This document shows positions 52,592 through 60,337 of a stretch of 64,000 bases of DNA, piece after piece (position 1 is the first letter of the stretch; the number at the start of each line of letters is the position of its first letter). The stretch is taken from positions 434,001-498,000 of the forward strand of contig NZ_BMRC01000002.1 of NCBI RefSeq assembly GCF_014648435.1, read 5' to 3'. This DNA is from Nonomuraea spiralis. GTDB lineage: Bacteria > Actinomycetota > Actinomycetes > Streptosporangiales > Streptosporangiaceae. The notes beneath the pieces are model-generated. The model saw only the letters and a program-made list of their open reading frames with translations, ran no database searches and was not told the origin of the DNA. Position numbers and translations under genes: made by a program.

Positions 52592-53038
52592 GTGTCGTAC
52601 CTCATGACGGCGGACGATCTTGTCATCAGGAGGGCGGAGGAGGCGGACGCGGACGCGGTGTTCGCGTTGGCGCGCGAGTTCGGGCTGACGTTCAGGCCGG
52701 AGCGTGAGGCCTTCGACGCCGCGCTCCCGCAACTCCTGCGCAACAAGGACGCCCTGCTGCTCACGGCCGTCGTGGGCGGCCGGGTCCACGGATACCTGCT
52801 GGGGTTCGTGCACCTGACGCTGTTCGCCAACGGGCCGGTCGCCTGGGTCGAGGAGGCGATGGTCCAGTCGGGCTCGCGCCGTCAGGGCATCGGGCGCCGG
52901 CTGCTGGAGGAGTTCGAGGCGTGGGCCCGTACGCGGCGGGCGGGCTACGTGGCGATGGCCACGCGGCGGGCCCCGGAGTTCTACCACGCCCTCGGCTACG
53001 AGGCGTCGGCCACCTTCTTCCGCAAGGTTCTGCGCTGA
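52592..53038 (+). CDS. GNAT family N-acetyltransferase
   Basis: This 148-aa acetyltransferase has a single GNAT fold: VIRRAEEADADAVFALAREFG, beta strands around LLLTAVVGGRVHGYLLGFVH, the acetyl-CoA pyrophosphate loop GSRRQGIGRRLLEEFEAWAR (R/Q-x-x-G-x-G/A), and the C-terminal EFYHALGYEASATFF typical of the superfamily. The acceptor is unknown. GTG 52592 has AGAGG five bases upstream; ATG 52604 is the alternative. The stop codon lies inside the first of three 23-bp tandem repeats. Confidence 0.9.
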   Translation: MSYLMTADDLVIRRAEEADADAVFALAREFGLTFRPEREAFDAALPQLLRNKDALLLTAVVGGRVHGYLLGFVHLTLFANGPVAWVEEAMVQSGSRRQGIGRRLLEEFEAWARTRRAGYVAMATRRAPEFYHALGYEASATFFRKVLR

Positions 53039-53092
53039 CGCACGACACGGTTCCGCGCTGACGGGCGGCAAGGTTTTGCGCTGACAGACGAC
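53024..53092 (+). repeat. Three tandem 23-bp repeats across the GNAT gene stop
   Basis: Units at 53024, 53047 and 53070 share the core GGTTyyGCGCTGAC. The first unit encodes the last four residues and the stop codon of the acetyltransferase, and the two later units repeat this gene end in the intergenic space. Confidence 0.85.
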
Positions 53093-53113
53093 TGCCGGGG
53101 GTGGCGGTCCGAT

Positions 53114-53136
53114 TTGTCGGTGTCTGATGGCATCCT
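53114..53136 (+). promoter_or_regulatory. PafBC/RecA-NDp-like promoter of the large LuxR gene
   Basis: TTGTCGGTG (exact -35 half) is followed after eight bases by CATCCT, one base off TAnnnT. The GTG start lies seven bases after the -10 and no ribosome site precedes it, the same leaderless layout as at sbcD and at the SMC-like trio. Confidence 0.55.
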
Positions 53137-53142
53137 TGGGGC

Positions 53143-56064
53143 GTGAGCATCCACGCCGTCAGCCCGCTGTTCGTCGGGCGTGCCCGCGAGCTGCACGCCC
53201 TGGGAGACGCCTTGACCAGGGCGCGCGCGGGCGCCTCGTCCACCGTGCTCGTCGGCGGCGAGGCCGGCGTCGGCAAGACCCGCCTGCTCAACGAGTTCGT
53301 CGACCGGGCGGGCGACGCGCGGGTGCTCGTCGGCGGCTGCCTGGAGCTGGGCACCGAGGGCCTGCCGTTCGCGCCGTTCACGGCCGTGCTGCGCGGGCTC
53401 GTACGCGAGCTCGGGCGCGACGGCGTGGCGGCGCTGGTGCCCGGCGGCACGACGCGCGGGCTGGCCCGGCTGCTGCCCGAGTTCGGCGAGCCGGACAAGG
53501 ACGGCGCCGAGGCGCGGGCCCGGCTGTTCGAGCAGGTGCTCGGACTGCTGGAACGGCTGGCCGAGGAACGCCCGGTGCTGCTGGTGGTGGAGGACGCCCA
53601 CTGGGCCGACCGCTCCACCCGTGACCTGCTGTCCTTCCTCGTCCGCTACCAGCGCACGGCGGCCCGGCTGCTGATCGTGGTCACGTACCGTACCGACGAG
53701 CTCCACCGCACCCACCCGCTGCGGCCGATGCTGGCCGAGCTGGGCCGCATCGAGTGGGTGAGCCGCGTCGAGCTGCGCCGGCTCACCCGCAGGGAGGCCG
53801 TGGCGCAGGCGGCCAGCATCCTGGAACGCGAGCCGTCCCCCGCCGCGATGGACCTGATCTACGCCCGCAGCGAGGGCAACCCGCTGTTCGTCGAGGCCCT
53901 GCTCAGCGAGGCCGAGGGCGGCGACGTGCTGCCCGAGTCGCTGCGCGACCTGCTGCTGGCCAGCGTCGAGCGGCTGCCCGACGAGACCCAGGAGCTGCTG
54001 CGCGTGGCCAGCGCGGGCGGCCAGCGCATCGAGCACGACCTGCTCACCGCCGTGGCCGGGCTCGACGACAACGCGCTGTCGCGGGCGCTGCGGCCCGCCG
54101 TGGCGGGCAACGTGCTGGTGGTCGACGGCGAGGGCTACGGCTTCCGGCACGCGCTCATCCGCGAGGCCCTGCACGACGACCTGCTGCCCGGCGAGCACAC
54201 CAGGCTCCACACCCGCTACGCCGAGGCCCTCGAACGCGACCTGTCGATCCTGCCCGCCCCGCGCGGCGCGATCGAGCTGGCCCACCACTGGCACGCCGCC
54301 CACGACTCCACCTGGGCGCTGGTCAGCGCCTGGCACGCGGCCGCCGCGGCCCGCAAGTCCACCGCCTACGACGAGCAGCTCAGGATGCTCTCGCGGGTGC
54401 TGGAGTTGTGGGACCAGGTGCCCGACGCCGCCGAGCGCATCGGCTGCGACCGGCTCGACGTGCTCCGGCAGACCGCCACGGTCGCCCACCTGGCCGGCGA
54501 GTACGAACGCAGCCTCGCCCTGGCCGGCGCCGCGCTCGCCGAGGTCGACCTCGACGCCGACCCGATCAGGGCGGCCACCCTGCTGCGCCAGCGCGGCCTG
54601 ACCCGCTACGACCTGGGCCGCGCCGGCCACCTCGACGACCTGCGCAAGGCGGCCGAGCTGGTGCCCGCCGACCCGCCGAGCAAGCTGCGCGGCCAGGTCC
54701 TGGAGACGCTGGCGCGCATGCTCCACCGACCCGAGGACTGGCCGGAGAAGCTGGCGACGGCCCAGCTCGCCATGGAGATCGGCCACGAGACCGGCGACGC
54801 CAACGTCGAGGCGCACGCGCGCATCAGCCTCGCCTGGGCGCGGTGGAGCTTCTCCGAGGTCGAGGCCCAGCTCAAGGAGTTCGCCGAGGCGCGCCGCGTG
54901 GCCCGCGCCCAGGGCGCCTACAACGCGCTCATGCGCTGCGCCATCTCCGAGTCCGACGCGCTGGAGGGCGCCGGCTGGCACGAGCGGGCCGCGCAGGTCG
55001 CCCGCGAGGGCGTCCAGGAGGCCGGTCACTACGGCCTGGCCCGCACGTCCGGCACGTTCCTGGCGATCAACCTGACCGAGCCGCTGGTCTCGCTGGGCCG
55101 CTGGGACGAAGCCCTCCAGGTCGTCGAGCAGGCCCTCGACCTCGCGCCGCCGGCGCCCTACCGGGCCAGTCTCCAGGGGTTCGCGATGGACATCGCGCTC
55201 GCGCGGGGGCAGCTCGACCGGGCCGACAAGCTGCTGTCGTCGTCGGGCAGCGTGCTGGCGCGCGGCACGTACCGGGAGCAGACCGTGCTGCCGCACCTGG
55301 TCAGGCAGGTCCTGCTGCTGCGGGCGCAGGGGCAGCCGGGTGAGGCGCTGGCCGCCGCCGCCCGCGGGCTGGAGGCGCAGTCCCCGCTGTCGTCCTCGCG
55401 TTACTCCTGGCCGGTGCTGGTGACGTTCGCGCAGCTCTGCCGGGCGGTGCTCGGTGAGGGCGGCTCGCCGTACGCCGGGGTCGCGGCGGCCCTCCTCACG
55501 CGGCTGAGGGAGACGGCGCAAGAGTTGCGGGCCGTCGGCGATCTCCAGGAGGCGCAGCGGCTGACGTTCGGGGTGCTGGCCGGGCCGGAGAAGGGGCCGG
55601 AGAAGGGGGCCGGGGCGGCCTCGCGCGAGGCGTGGGAGTCGGTGGTGGCGGCCTGGGCGGCGTTGCGGCAGCCGTACGCGGAGGCGCAGTGCCTGGTGGG
55701 GGCCGCGCACGCGGCGCTGGCCGGGGGCGACCGGCGGGGCACGGCCTCGATGGTCGCGCGGGCGCGGGAGCTGGCCGCGGAGCTGGGGGCCACGCCGCTG
55801 CTCGAACAGCTCGACGTGTTCGGGCGGCGGGCCCGCATCGGCGGCGGCGACGAACCCGAGGGGCCGCCGATGGGGCTGACGGCGCGTGAGCTGGAGGTGC
55901 TGCGCGAGGTGACGAACGGGCGGAGCAACCGGGAGATCGCCGAAGTGCTGTTCATCTCGGTCAAGACGGTCAGCGTGCACGTCTCCAACATCCTGGCCAA
56001 GCTCGGCGTCGCCACGCGCGGCGAGGCGGCGGCGACGGCCCACCGGCTGGGCCTGTACGAGTGA
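53143..56064 (+). CDS. Large ATP-binding LuxR family regulator (LAL type)
   Basis: This 973-aa regulator has an N-terminal AAA/NB-ARC-like ATPase (Walker A GGEAGVGKTRLL at about 38-49, Walker B VLLVVEDAHWADRST near 150) and the LVVTYRTDELHRTHPLRPML-type sensor region. A long stretch of helical TPR-like repeats covers residues 330-860. A C-terminal LuxR helix-turn-helix follows (GLTARELEVLREVTNGRSNREIAEVLFISVKTVSVHV in the last 70 residues). Such proteins respond to small ligands and hydrolyse ATP. It is monocistronic and starts at GTG 53143, directly downstream of a damage-type promoter. Its target genes are unknown; the convergent unknown gene follows 21 bp after its stop. Confidence 0.94.
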   Translation: MSIHAVSPLFVGRARELHALGDALTRARAGASSTVLVGGEAGVGKTRLLNEFVDRAGDARVLVGGCLELGTEGLPFAPFTAVLRGLVRELGRDGVAALVPGGTTRGLARLLPEFGEPDKDGAEARARLFEQVLGLLERLAEERPVLLVVEDAHWADRSTRDLLSFLVRYQRTAARLLIVVTYRTDELHRTHPLRPMLAELGRIEWVSRVELRRLTRREAVAQAASILEREPSPAAMDLIYARSEGNPLFVEALLSEAEGGDVLPESLRDLLLASVERLPDETQELLRVASAGGQRIEHDLLTAVAGLDDNALSRALRPAVAGNVLVVDGEGYGFRHALIREALHDDLLPGEHTRLHTRYAEALERDLSILPAPRGAIELAHHWHAAHDSTWALVSAWHAAAAARKSTAYDEQLRMLSRVLELWDQVPDAAERIGCDRLDVLRQTATVAHLAGEYERSLALAGAALAEVDLDADPIRAATLLRQRGLTRYDLGRAGHLDDLRKAAELVPADPPSKLRGQVLETLARMLHRPEDWPEKLATAQLAMEIGHETGDANVEAHARISLAWARWSFSEVEAQLKEFAEARRVARAQGAYNALMRCAISESDALEGAGWHERAAQVAREGVQEAGHYGLARTSGTFLAINLTEPLVSLGRWDEALQVVEQALDLAPPAPYRASLQGFAMDIALARGQLDRADKLLSSSGSVLARGTYREQTVLPHLVRQVLLLRAQGQPGEALAAAARGLEAQSPLSSSRYSWPVLVTFAQLCRAVLGEGGSPYAGVAAALLTRLRETAQELRAVGDLQEAQRLTFGVLAGPEKGPEKGAGAASREAWESVVAAWAALRQPYAEAQCLVGAAHAALAGGDRRGTASMVARARELAAELGATPLLEQLDVFGRRARIGGGDEPEGPPMGLTARELEVLREVTNGRSNREIAEVLFISVKTVSVHVSNILAKLGVATRGEAAATAHRLGLYE

Positions 56065-56072
56065 CCGCCTGG

Positions 56073-56087
56073 GAGGCCGCCGGCCTC
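56073..56087. terminator. Short hairpin between convergent LuxR and unknown genes
   Basis: GAGGCC-GCC-GGCCTC forms a six-pair hairpin in the 21-bp convergent gap, entering the stop codon of the minus-strand gene. It could act in both directions. No T-run is present. Confidence 0.45.
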
Positions 56088-58278
56088 AGCCGGTGAGCTG
56101 GGCCTCCAGGCGGTAACCGTCCACCGTGACGTAGACCTGGTCGCCGGGGCGGGCGTTCAGGCGCATGAGCACCGGCTGGAGGGAGTCGAAGACCGGCTGG
56201 TGACCCTGCCAGACCAGGACGATCGCGTTGTCGCCGGGGCCGGTCACCGACAGCAGGGTTCCCGGGCGCATGCCGAGCTGGGCCGCATAGCCCTCCGGCA
56301 CCGGCACCGGGCCGCCCCTGAGGTGTTCCGGGGTGACCTCGATGCGCTGCCAGCGGCGCGGGTCCGACGACGGGCTCGGCAGCGGCGGAGGCGGCGTGGA
56401 CGGCGTTCCGGCCAGGCCGCCGGGCAGCATGCCGGACCGGCCGCCCGACAGCGCCGACAAGGTGGCCAGGGCCGCCGAAGGGTCGATCGAGCCGGCGTTC
56501 GCCGACGGGATGGGCTGGCCGCCCCGGTGGTGGTGGCCGTTGGCGCCCGGCGTACGGCGGGGGAGCGGCTGGGCGGGCTGCGGCGAGGCGTCCATCGGGC
56601 CGGGGGCCGACTCCGAGGGCAGGGCGTCGAGCCACGCCTTGGCGGAGTGGGCGCGGATGCCCAGTTCGCCGAGGAGCTCCACGACGTCGGTGTCCGGCGG
56701 GGCGGCGGCCAGGAGCTGCCGCGTACGGCCCTGGAGGCCATGGATGTCGCCGACGACCAGCCAGCCGTCCTGGAGGCGGCGGTCGGGCATGAGCGTCACC
56801 AGGACCCGCCACAGGGGCGTGCGCAGTGACGGGACCATCGCCGGGTGGGCCGGGTCGGCGCCGATCAGCTGCTCCTCGGTGGCCGCCGCGCCGAGCCATT
56901 CGGTCAGGCGGAACATGTGGCCGGTCACCGGCGCGGACTCCGACGAGCGCAACCAGTGCAGGACGCGCTCCTCGGCGGTGCGCTGGGCCTGGGAGAGCAC
57001 GTCGCGGTCCACGAGCAGTTTGTGGGCGAGCGTGCGGAGGCTGACCGGGTCCTCGGCGAACAGCCGGTGCACGGCCACGGCCAGTTCCAGCTTGTCCAGG
57101 CCGCGGAACAGGCCGTCCACGACGCGCACCATCGCGTGGTCGGCCTCGGTGGGGGCCTGGCCGGGCGCGGGCGTCCCGGCGGCGGGGACGGGGGCGGCGT
57201 ACGGGGGGCCGTCGCCGCCGGCCTGCGGGCCGGCATCCGGACGCCCGGCGGTGGGCCGCTGCGGGAGCCGCGCGCCCCCCTGCGCCGGGAACGAGCCGGT
57301 CTGCCGCGGCCCGCCCTCGGGCTGGGCCGGGAACGAGCCGGTCTGGCGCTGCTGGGTGGTGTCGGGCTGTGCGGGGAACGAGCCGGTCTGGCGCTGCTGG
57401 GTGGTGTCGGACGGCTGGGCGGCGAAGGCGCCGGTCTGGTGCTGGGGGGCGCCCTCCGGCGCCGTGGGGCGCTGCGGGGCGTTGTCCGGCGGCGGGGTGA
57501 ACGGGCCGGGCTGCTGCTGGGCCGCGGGGCGGGCGGCGGCCGGACGTTGCGGCAGGCCGCCCTCGCCGGGCGCGCGCGGGGCGCCCTCGGGCTGGGCCGG
57601 GAAGGCGTCGCTGTGCGGGGTGAAGGCGCCGGGCCGCCGCTGGGGGCCGCTGCCGGGCTGGGCCGCGTACGAACCGGCCTCGGCCGTCGGTACGGCAGGG
57701 AAAGAGCCGGTCTGGGGACCTGGTACGGCCGGAAAGGACCCGGTCTGGGGACCCGATACGGCCGGGAAGGAGCCGGTCTGGCGGTCGCCCGCGCCGCGCT
57801 GGAGCGGCCGGGTGACGTCCGGCGAGCCGGACTGCTGGGCCGGTACGGCCTCCCGCTGCGCCGGGATGCGCCCGAGCACCTCGCGCAGGACCGAGCCGAC
57901 CACGACCTCGGGCGTCGCCGACGGGGTGCCGAGGTCGCCGGGGGACAGGCGGCGCAGCCGCTGCCAGCCGCCGAGCCCCGCGACCGCCGTACGGGTGGCG
58001 TCGGGCCAGCCGGGCAGCGCCGGATCGACCTGATGGACGGCGAGCGCCGGGAGCAGGTCCACCAGCGGCAGATGGTCCCAGCGGGAGGAGATCAGCCGGG
58101 CGAGCCGTTCGCAGACCCAGTCGAGCCCCGCCGTGCCGAACGCCCGCGACACCGCGAGCGAGGACCACCACCCGGCCGGCAGCCGCGGATCACCCAGCAC
58201 TTCGGCCACCTGTTGTGGGCGGCTCCAGCGCAGAGCTGGGACGAGGTCGCTCAGGCAGATCGATGACTCGACTTCCAT
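56086..58278 (-). CDS. Repeat-rich unknown protein with sigma-region-4-like segment
   Basis: This 730-aa protein has three parts. Residues 1-130 form a compact helical domain (SICLSDLVPALRWSRPQQVAEVLGD). Residues 135-365 are disordered, Pro/Gln/Gly-rich, with about eight QTGSFPA-type repeats, some as QTGAFAA. Residues 380-480 resemble sigma-70 region 4 (DPVSLRTLAHKLLVDRDVLSQ and AQRTAEERVLHWLRSSE), followed by a structured C terminus ending in a small beta domain (GDQVYVTVDGYRLEAQL). There is no signal peptide or membrane helix. Thr-Gly-Ser-Phe in each repeat could be a phosphorylation and FHA-type docking site. I recognise no named family; a DNA-binding or polymerase-related role is inference. 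Confidence 0.75.
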   Translation of the reverse strand: MEVESSICLSDLVPALRWSRPQQVAEVLGDPRLPAGWWSSLAVSRAFGTAGLDWVCERLARLISSRWDHLPLVDLLPALAVHQVDPALPGWPDATRTAVAGLGGWQRLRRLSPGDLGTPSATPEVVVGSVLREVLGRIPAQREAVPAQQSGSPDVTRPLQRGAGDRQTGSFPAVSGPQTGSFPAVPGPQTGSFPAVPTAEAGSYAAQPGSGPQRRPGAFTPHSDAFPAQPEGAPRAPGEGGLPQRPAAARPAAQQQPGPFTPPPDNAPQRPTAPEGAPQHQTGAFAAQPSDTTQQRQTGSFPAQPDTTQQRQTGSFPAQPEGGPRQTGSFPAQGGARLPQRPTAGRPDAGPQAGGDGPPYAAPVPAAGTPAPGQAPTEADHAMVRVVDGLFRGLDKLELAVAVHRLFAEDPVSLRTLAHKLLVDRDVLSQAQRTAEERVLHWLRSSESAPVTGHMFRLTEWLGAAATEEQLIGADPAHPAMVPSLRTPLWRVLVTLMPDRRLQDGWLVVGDIHGLQGRTRQLLAAAPPDTDVVELLGELGIRAHSAKAWLDALPSESAPGPMDASPQPAQPLPRRTPGANGHHHRGGQPIPSANAGSIDPSAALATLSALSGGRSGMLPGGLAGTPSTPPPPLPSPSSDPRRWQRIEVTPEHLRGGPVPVPEGYAAQLGMRPGTLLSVTGPGDNAIVLVWQGHQPVFDSLQPVLMRLNARPGDQVYVTVDGYRLEAQLTG
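57329..57410 (-). repeat. Two 37-bp exact direct repeats (45-bp period) in the unknown gene
   Basis: Copies at 57329-57365 and 57374-57410 are identical. They encode successive QTGSFPAQP units on the minus strand. Exact DNA identity, beyond what the protein repeat requires, suggests a recent duplication. Confidence 0.85.
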
Positions 58279-58360
58279 CGGCGGACCTTATCCTCCCCAG
58301 TGGGCCGTGTGGGCAACCCGGTACGCATGTGGCTAATGGTGCAGCCTACGCGGCAAGCTA

Positions 58361-59290
58361 TCAATCAGTGTTAATAGGGTAAAGACGGTTCAGATCCAAA
58401 CCGTATCGTGGACGGCCGCCCACCTGGGCCACACATTCCGCCCCGGCACGGCATCCCGCCTCCAGCGCGAGCCGGGCGGCCGCCCCCTGAAGGGTGGCCG
58501 CGAGATACCCGGCGGCGAAGGCGTCACCCGCGCCCGTGGAGTCCACCACCTCGGCGGACATCCCCGCGCACGTCGCCGTGACCACGCCGTCCACCGCCAC
58601 CATCGCGCCCTCGGCGCCCAGCTTGACCACGGCTGTGCCGTACGTCTCACTCAGCAGGACCGCGGCCTGTTCCGGCGTCGTGGCGCCGGTGAGGACCAGG
58701 GCCTCGTCCAAGTTCGGGATGATCAGATCGGCCGCGGCGGTCTCGGCCATGAAACGTTCGACGCCGAAGTCCCGGAGCGGGCCCGTCGAGGCCGGGTCGA
58801 CGCTGATCGGCACCCCGGCGGCGACGGCGTCCCGGACGGCGGCCCTGACCAGGCGCAGACCGGGCGGCGCGAACAGCGTGTAGCCCGACAGGTGCAGCCG
58901 CCCGACGCCGCCGAGCAGCGCCGGGTCCCAGTCGGCGTCGGAGATCAGGCCGCCCGCGCCGCGGTTGGTGAGCATGGAACGCTCGCCGGTCTTGTCCACC
59001 ATGGCGATGACGACCGCCGTGGGATGCTCCGGGTCCACGGCCACGTGCGGCCGGACGCCGGTCTTGACCAGTTCCGTCGTGTGCCACTCGCTGCTGTCGT
59101 AGCCGAGCTTGGCCAGCAGCCGCGAGTCGGCCCCCAGGTGGGCCGCCCAGGCCGCGGTGTTCGCGCCGGAGCCGCCGGGCCGCAACACGATCTCCGCGGC
59201 CGTGTCGGTGCCCGCCATGACCGGCGAGCCGTGCAGCGCCACCACATCGGTGACCACGTCACCGATGACCAGGAGGCCCGACTCGCTCAC
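58361..59290 (-). CDS. PfkB family carbohydrate kinase, probable pseudouridine kinase
   Basis: This 309-aa ribokinase-like kinase has LVIGDVVTDVVALHG at the N terminus, the substrate-binding GGSGANTAAWAAHLGA, and the ATP/anion-hole signature VVDSTGAGDAFAAGYL with the catalytic aspartate. The GTG start at 59290 overlaps the stop of psuG (GTGA), so the two are translated together. With psuG upstream, the natural reading is pseudouridine to pseudouridine 5'-phosphate. The symbol psuK is left blank because PfkB substrate choice is not fixed by these motifs. Confidence 0.85.
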   Translation of the reverse strand: MSESGLLVIGDVVTDVVALHGSPVMAGTDTAAEIVLRPGGSGANTAAWAAHLGADSRLLAKLGYDSSEWHTTELVKTGVRPHVAVDPEHPTAVVIAMVDKTGERSMLTNRGAGGLISDADWDPALLGGVGRLHLSGYTLFAPPGLRLVRAAVRDAVAAGVPISVDPASTGPLRDFGVERFMAETAAADLIIPNLDEALVLTGATTPEQAAVLLSETYGTAVVKLGAEGAMVAVDGVVTATCAGMSAEVVDSTGAGDAFAAGYLAATLQGAAARLALEAGCRAGAECVAQVGGRPRYGLDLNRLYPINTD

Positions 59291-60216
59291 GCCCGCGACC
59301 AGGCCACGGCGATCCGGGCGGCCAGGGCGGTGTTGCCGCGTACGGCGGCCAGGTTGGCCTCCAGGGAGGCGCCGCCGGTGCCCTTGACGAGGTAGCTGAG
59401 CAGGAACGGGGTGATCGCCTGCCCCTTGACGCCCTCGCGCTCGGCGGCGGCCAGCGCCTCGGCCAGCACGCGGTCGTGCAGCGCCGGGTCGAGCTGCTGG
59501 TCCTCGGGCACGGGGTTGGCGACGATGAGCGCGGTCTCCGGGCCGCCGGCCAGCGCGTCCTGGCCGCGCATCACGGCGGCGGCGTCCTCGGGCGTCTCGA
59601 TGCGCCACTCGATCGGCAGGCCGGAGGAGTTCAGGTAGAAGCCGGGGAAGGTGTCGGTACGGTAGCCGGCCACGGTCACGCCGCGCGTCTCCAGCCGCTG
59701 GAGCGTGGCGGGCACGTCGAGGATCGACTTCACGCCCGCGCAGACGACCGTGATGCGGGTACGGGCGAGCGTGTCGAGGTCGGCCGACTCGTCCTGGTCC
59801 TCGGTCCAGCCGCGGTGGACGCCGCCGAGACCGCCGGTCGCGAAGACGCGGATGCCGGCGCGGGCGGCCAGGAACGACGTGGCCGACACGGTCGTCGCCC
59901 CGCTCGCCTTCATCGCCGCGGCCACCGGCAGGTCACGCTGGCCCAGCTTGCGCAGCCCGGACTCGGTGGCGATGCGCTCCAGCTCCACCTCGTTCAGCCC
60001 GATCCTGGCCACGCCGTCCAGGACGGCGATCGTCGCCGGGACGGCGCCCGCCGCGCGGACCACTCCCTCAAGCTCGCGGGCCACCTCAAGGTTGCGCGGC
60101 TGCGGCAGGCCGTGGGAGATGATCGTGGACTCCAGGGCCACGACGGGGGCGCCGCCGGCCAGGGCCTCGGCGACTTCGTCGGACGGCTGGAGAAGGGAGT
60201 CGGTGACGCTGCGCAT
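59287..60216 (-). CDS. psuG: Pseudouridine-5'-phosphate glycosidase (PsuG)
   Basis: This 309-aa enzyme splits pseudouridine 5'-phosphate into uracil and ribose 5-phosphate. It has PVVALESTIISHGLPQPRNLEVA, the catalytic-lysine region PATIAVLDGVARIGL, KLGQRDLPVAAAMKASGATTVSAT split across residues 90-115, and FATGGLGGVHRG, all strongly conserved in the family. ATG 60216 (MRSVTDSL) is chosen; AAGGAG lies 13 bases upstream, whereas the TTG at 60228 would leave only one base. The 5' leader contains a large inverted repeat that may regulate it. It is coupled to the PfkB kinase downstream. Confidence 0.95.
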   Translation of the reverse strand: MRSVTDSLLQPSDEVAEALAGGAPVVALESTIISHGLPQPRNLEVARELEGVVRAAGAVPATIAVLDGVARIGLNEVELERIATESGLRKLGQRDLPVAAAMKASGATTVSATSFLAARAGIRVFATGGLGGVHRGWTEDQDESADLDTLARTRITVVCAGVKSILDVPATLQRLETRGVTVAGYRTDTFPGFYLNSSGLPIEWRIETPEDAAAVMRGQDALAGGPETALIVANPVPEDQQLDPALHDRVLAEALAAAEREGVKGQAITPFLLSYLVKGTGGASLEANLAAVRGNTALAARIAVAWSRA

Positions 60217-60234
60217 GGTGGGTTTCAAGCTCCT

Positions 60235-60329
60235 TGAGTGGTCCTGGCCGGTTCAGGGAGAACGGCATGCCTGACGGAATTTGTTCCGAACCGAGCAGCG
60301 TACGGGGGCCCGGCCAGGACGTCCACTCA
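60235..60329 (-). ncRNA. Candidate three-way-junction RNA in the psuG leader
   Basis: A long outer stem pairs TGAGTGGTCCTGGCCGG (60235-60251) with its complement at 60310-60329, interrupted by a three-base bulge. Inside lie two adjacent hairpins, TCAGG/CCTGA (60253-60274) and CGGAA-TTTG-TTCCG (60275-60288). On the minus strand the 3' arm of the outer stem ends next to the AAGGAG ribosome site of psuG. It could be a regulatory leader, an attenuator, or simply a terminator after yeiH. Confidence 0.5.
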
Positions 60330-60337
60330 GAGGGCTC

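Noticed and set aside
52996-56043. A 1015-codon minus-strand frame opposite the large LuxR gene
   Set aside because: Composition is Arg/Gly/Gln-rich shadow coding. The plus strand carries a full ATPase-LuxR protein with normal codon bias.
60235-60329. A miniature inverted-repeat transposable element
   Set aside because: The long inverted repeat fits, but the flanks show no target-site duplication and the arms abut functional sites (the yeiH end and the psuG ribosome site), so a leader or terminator structure is more likely.
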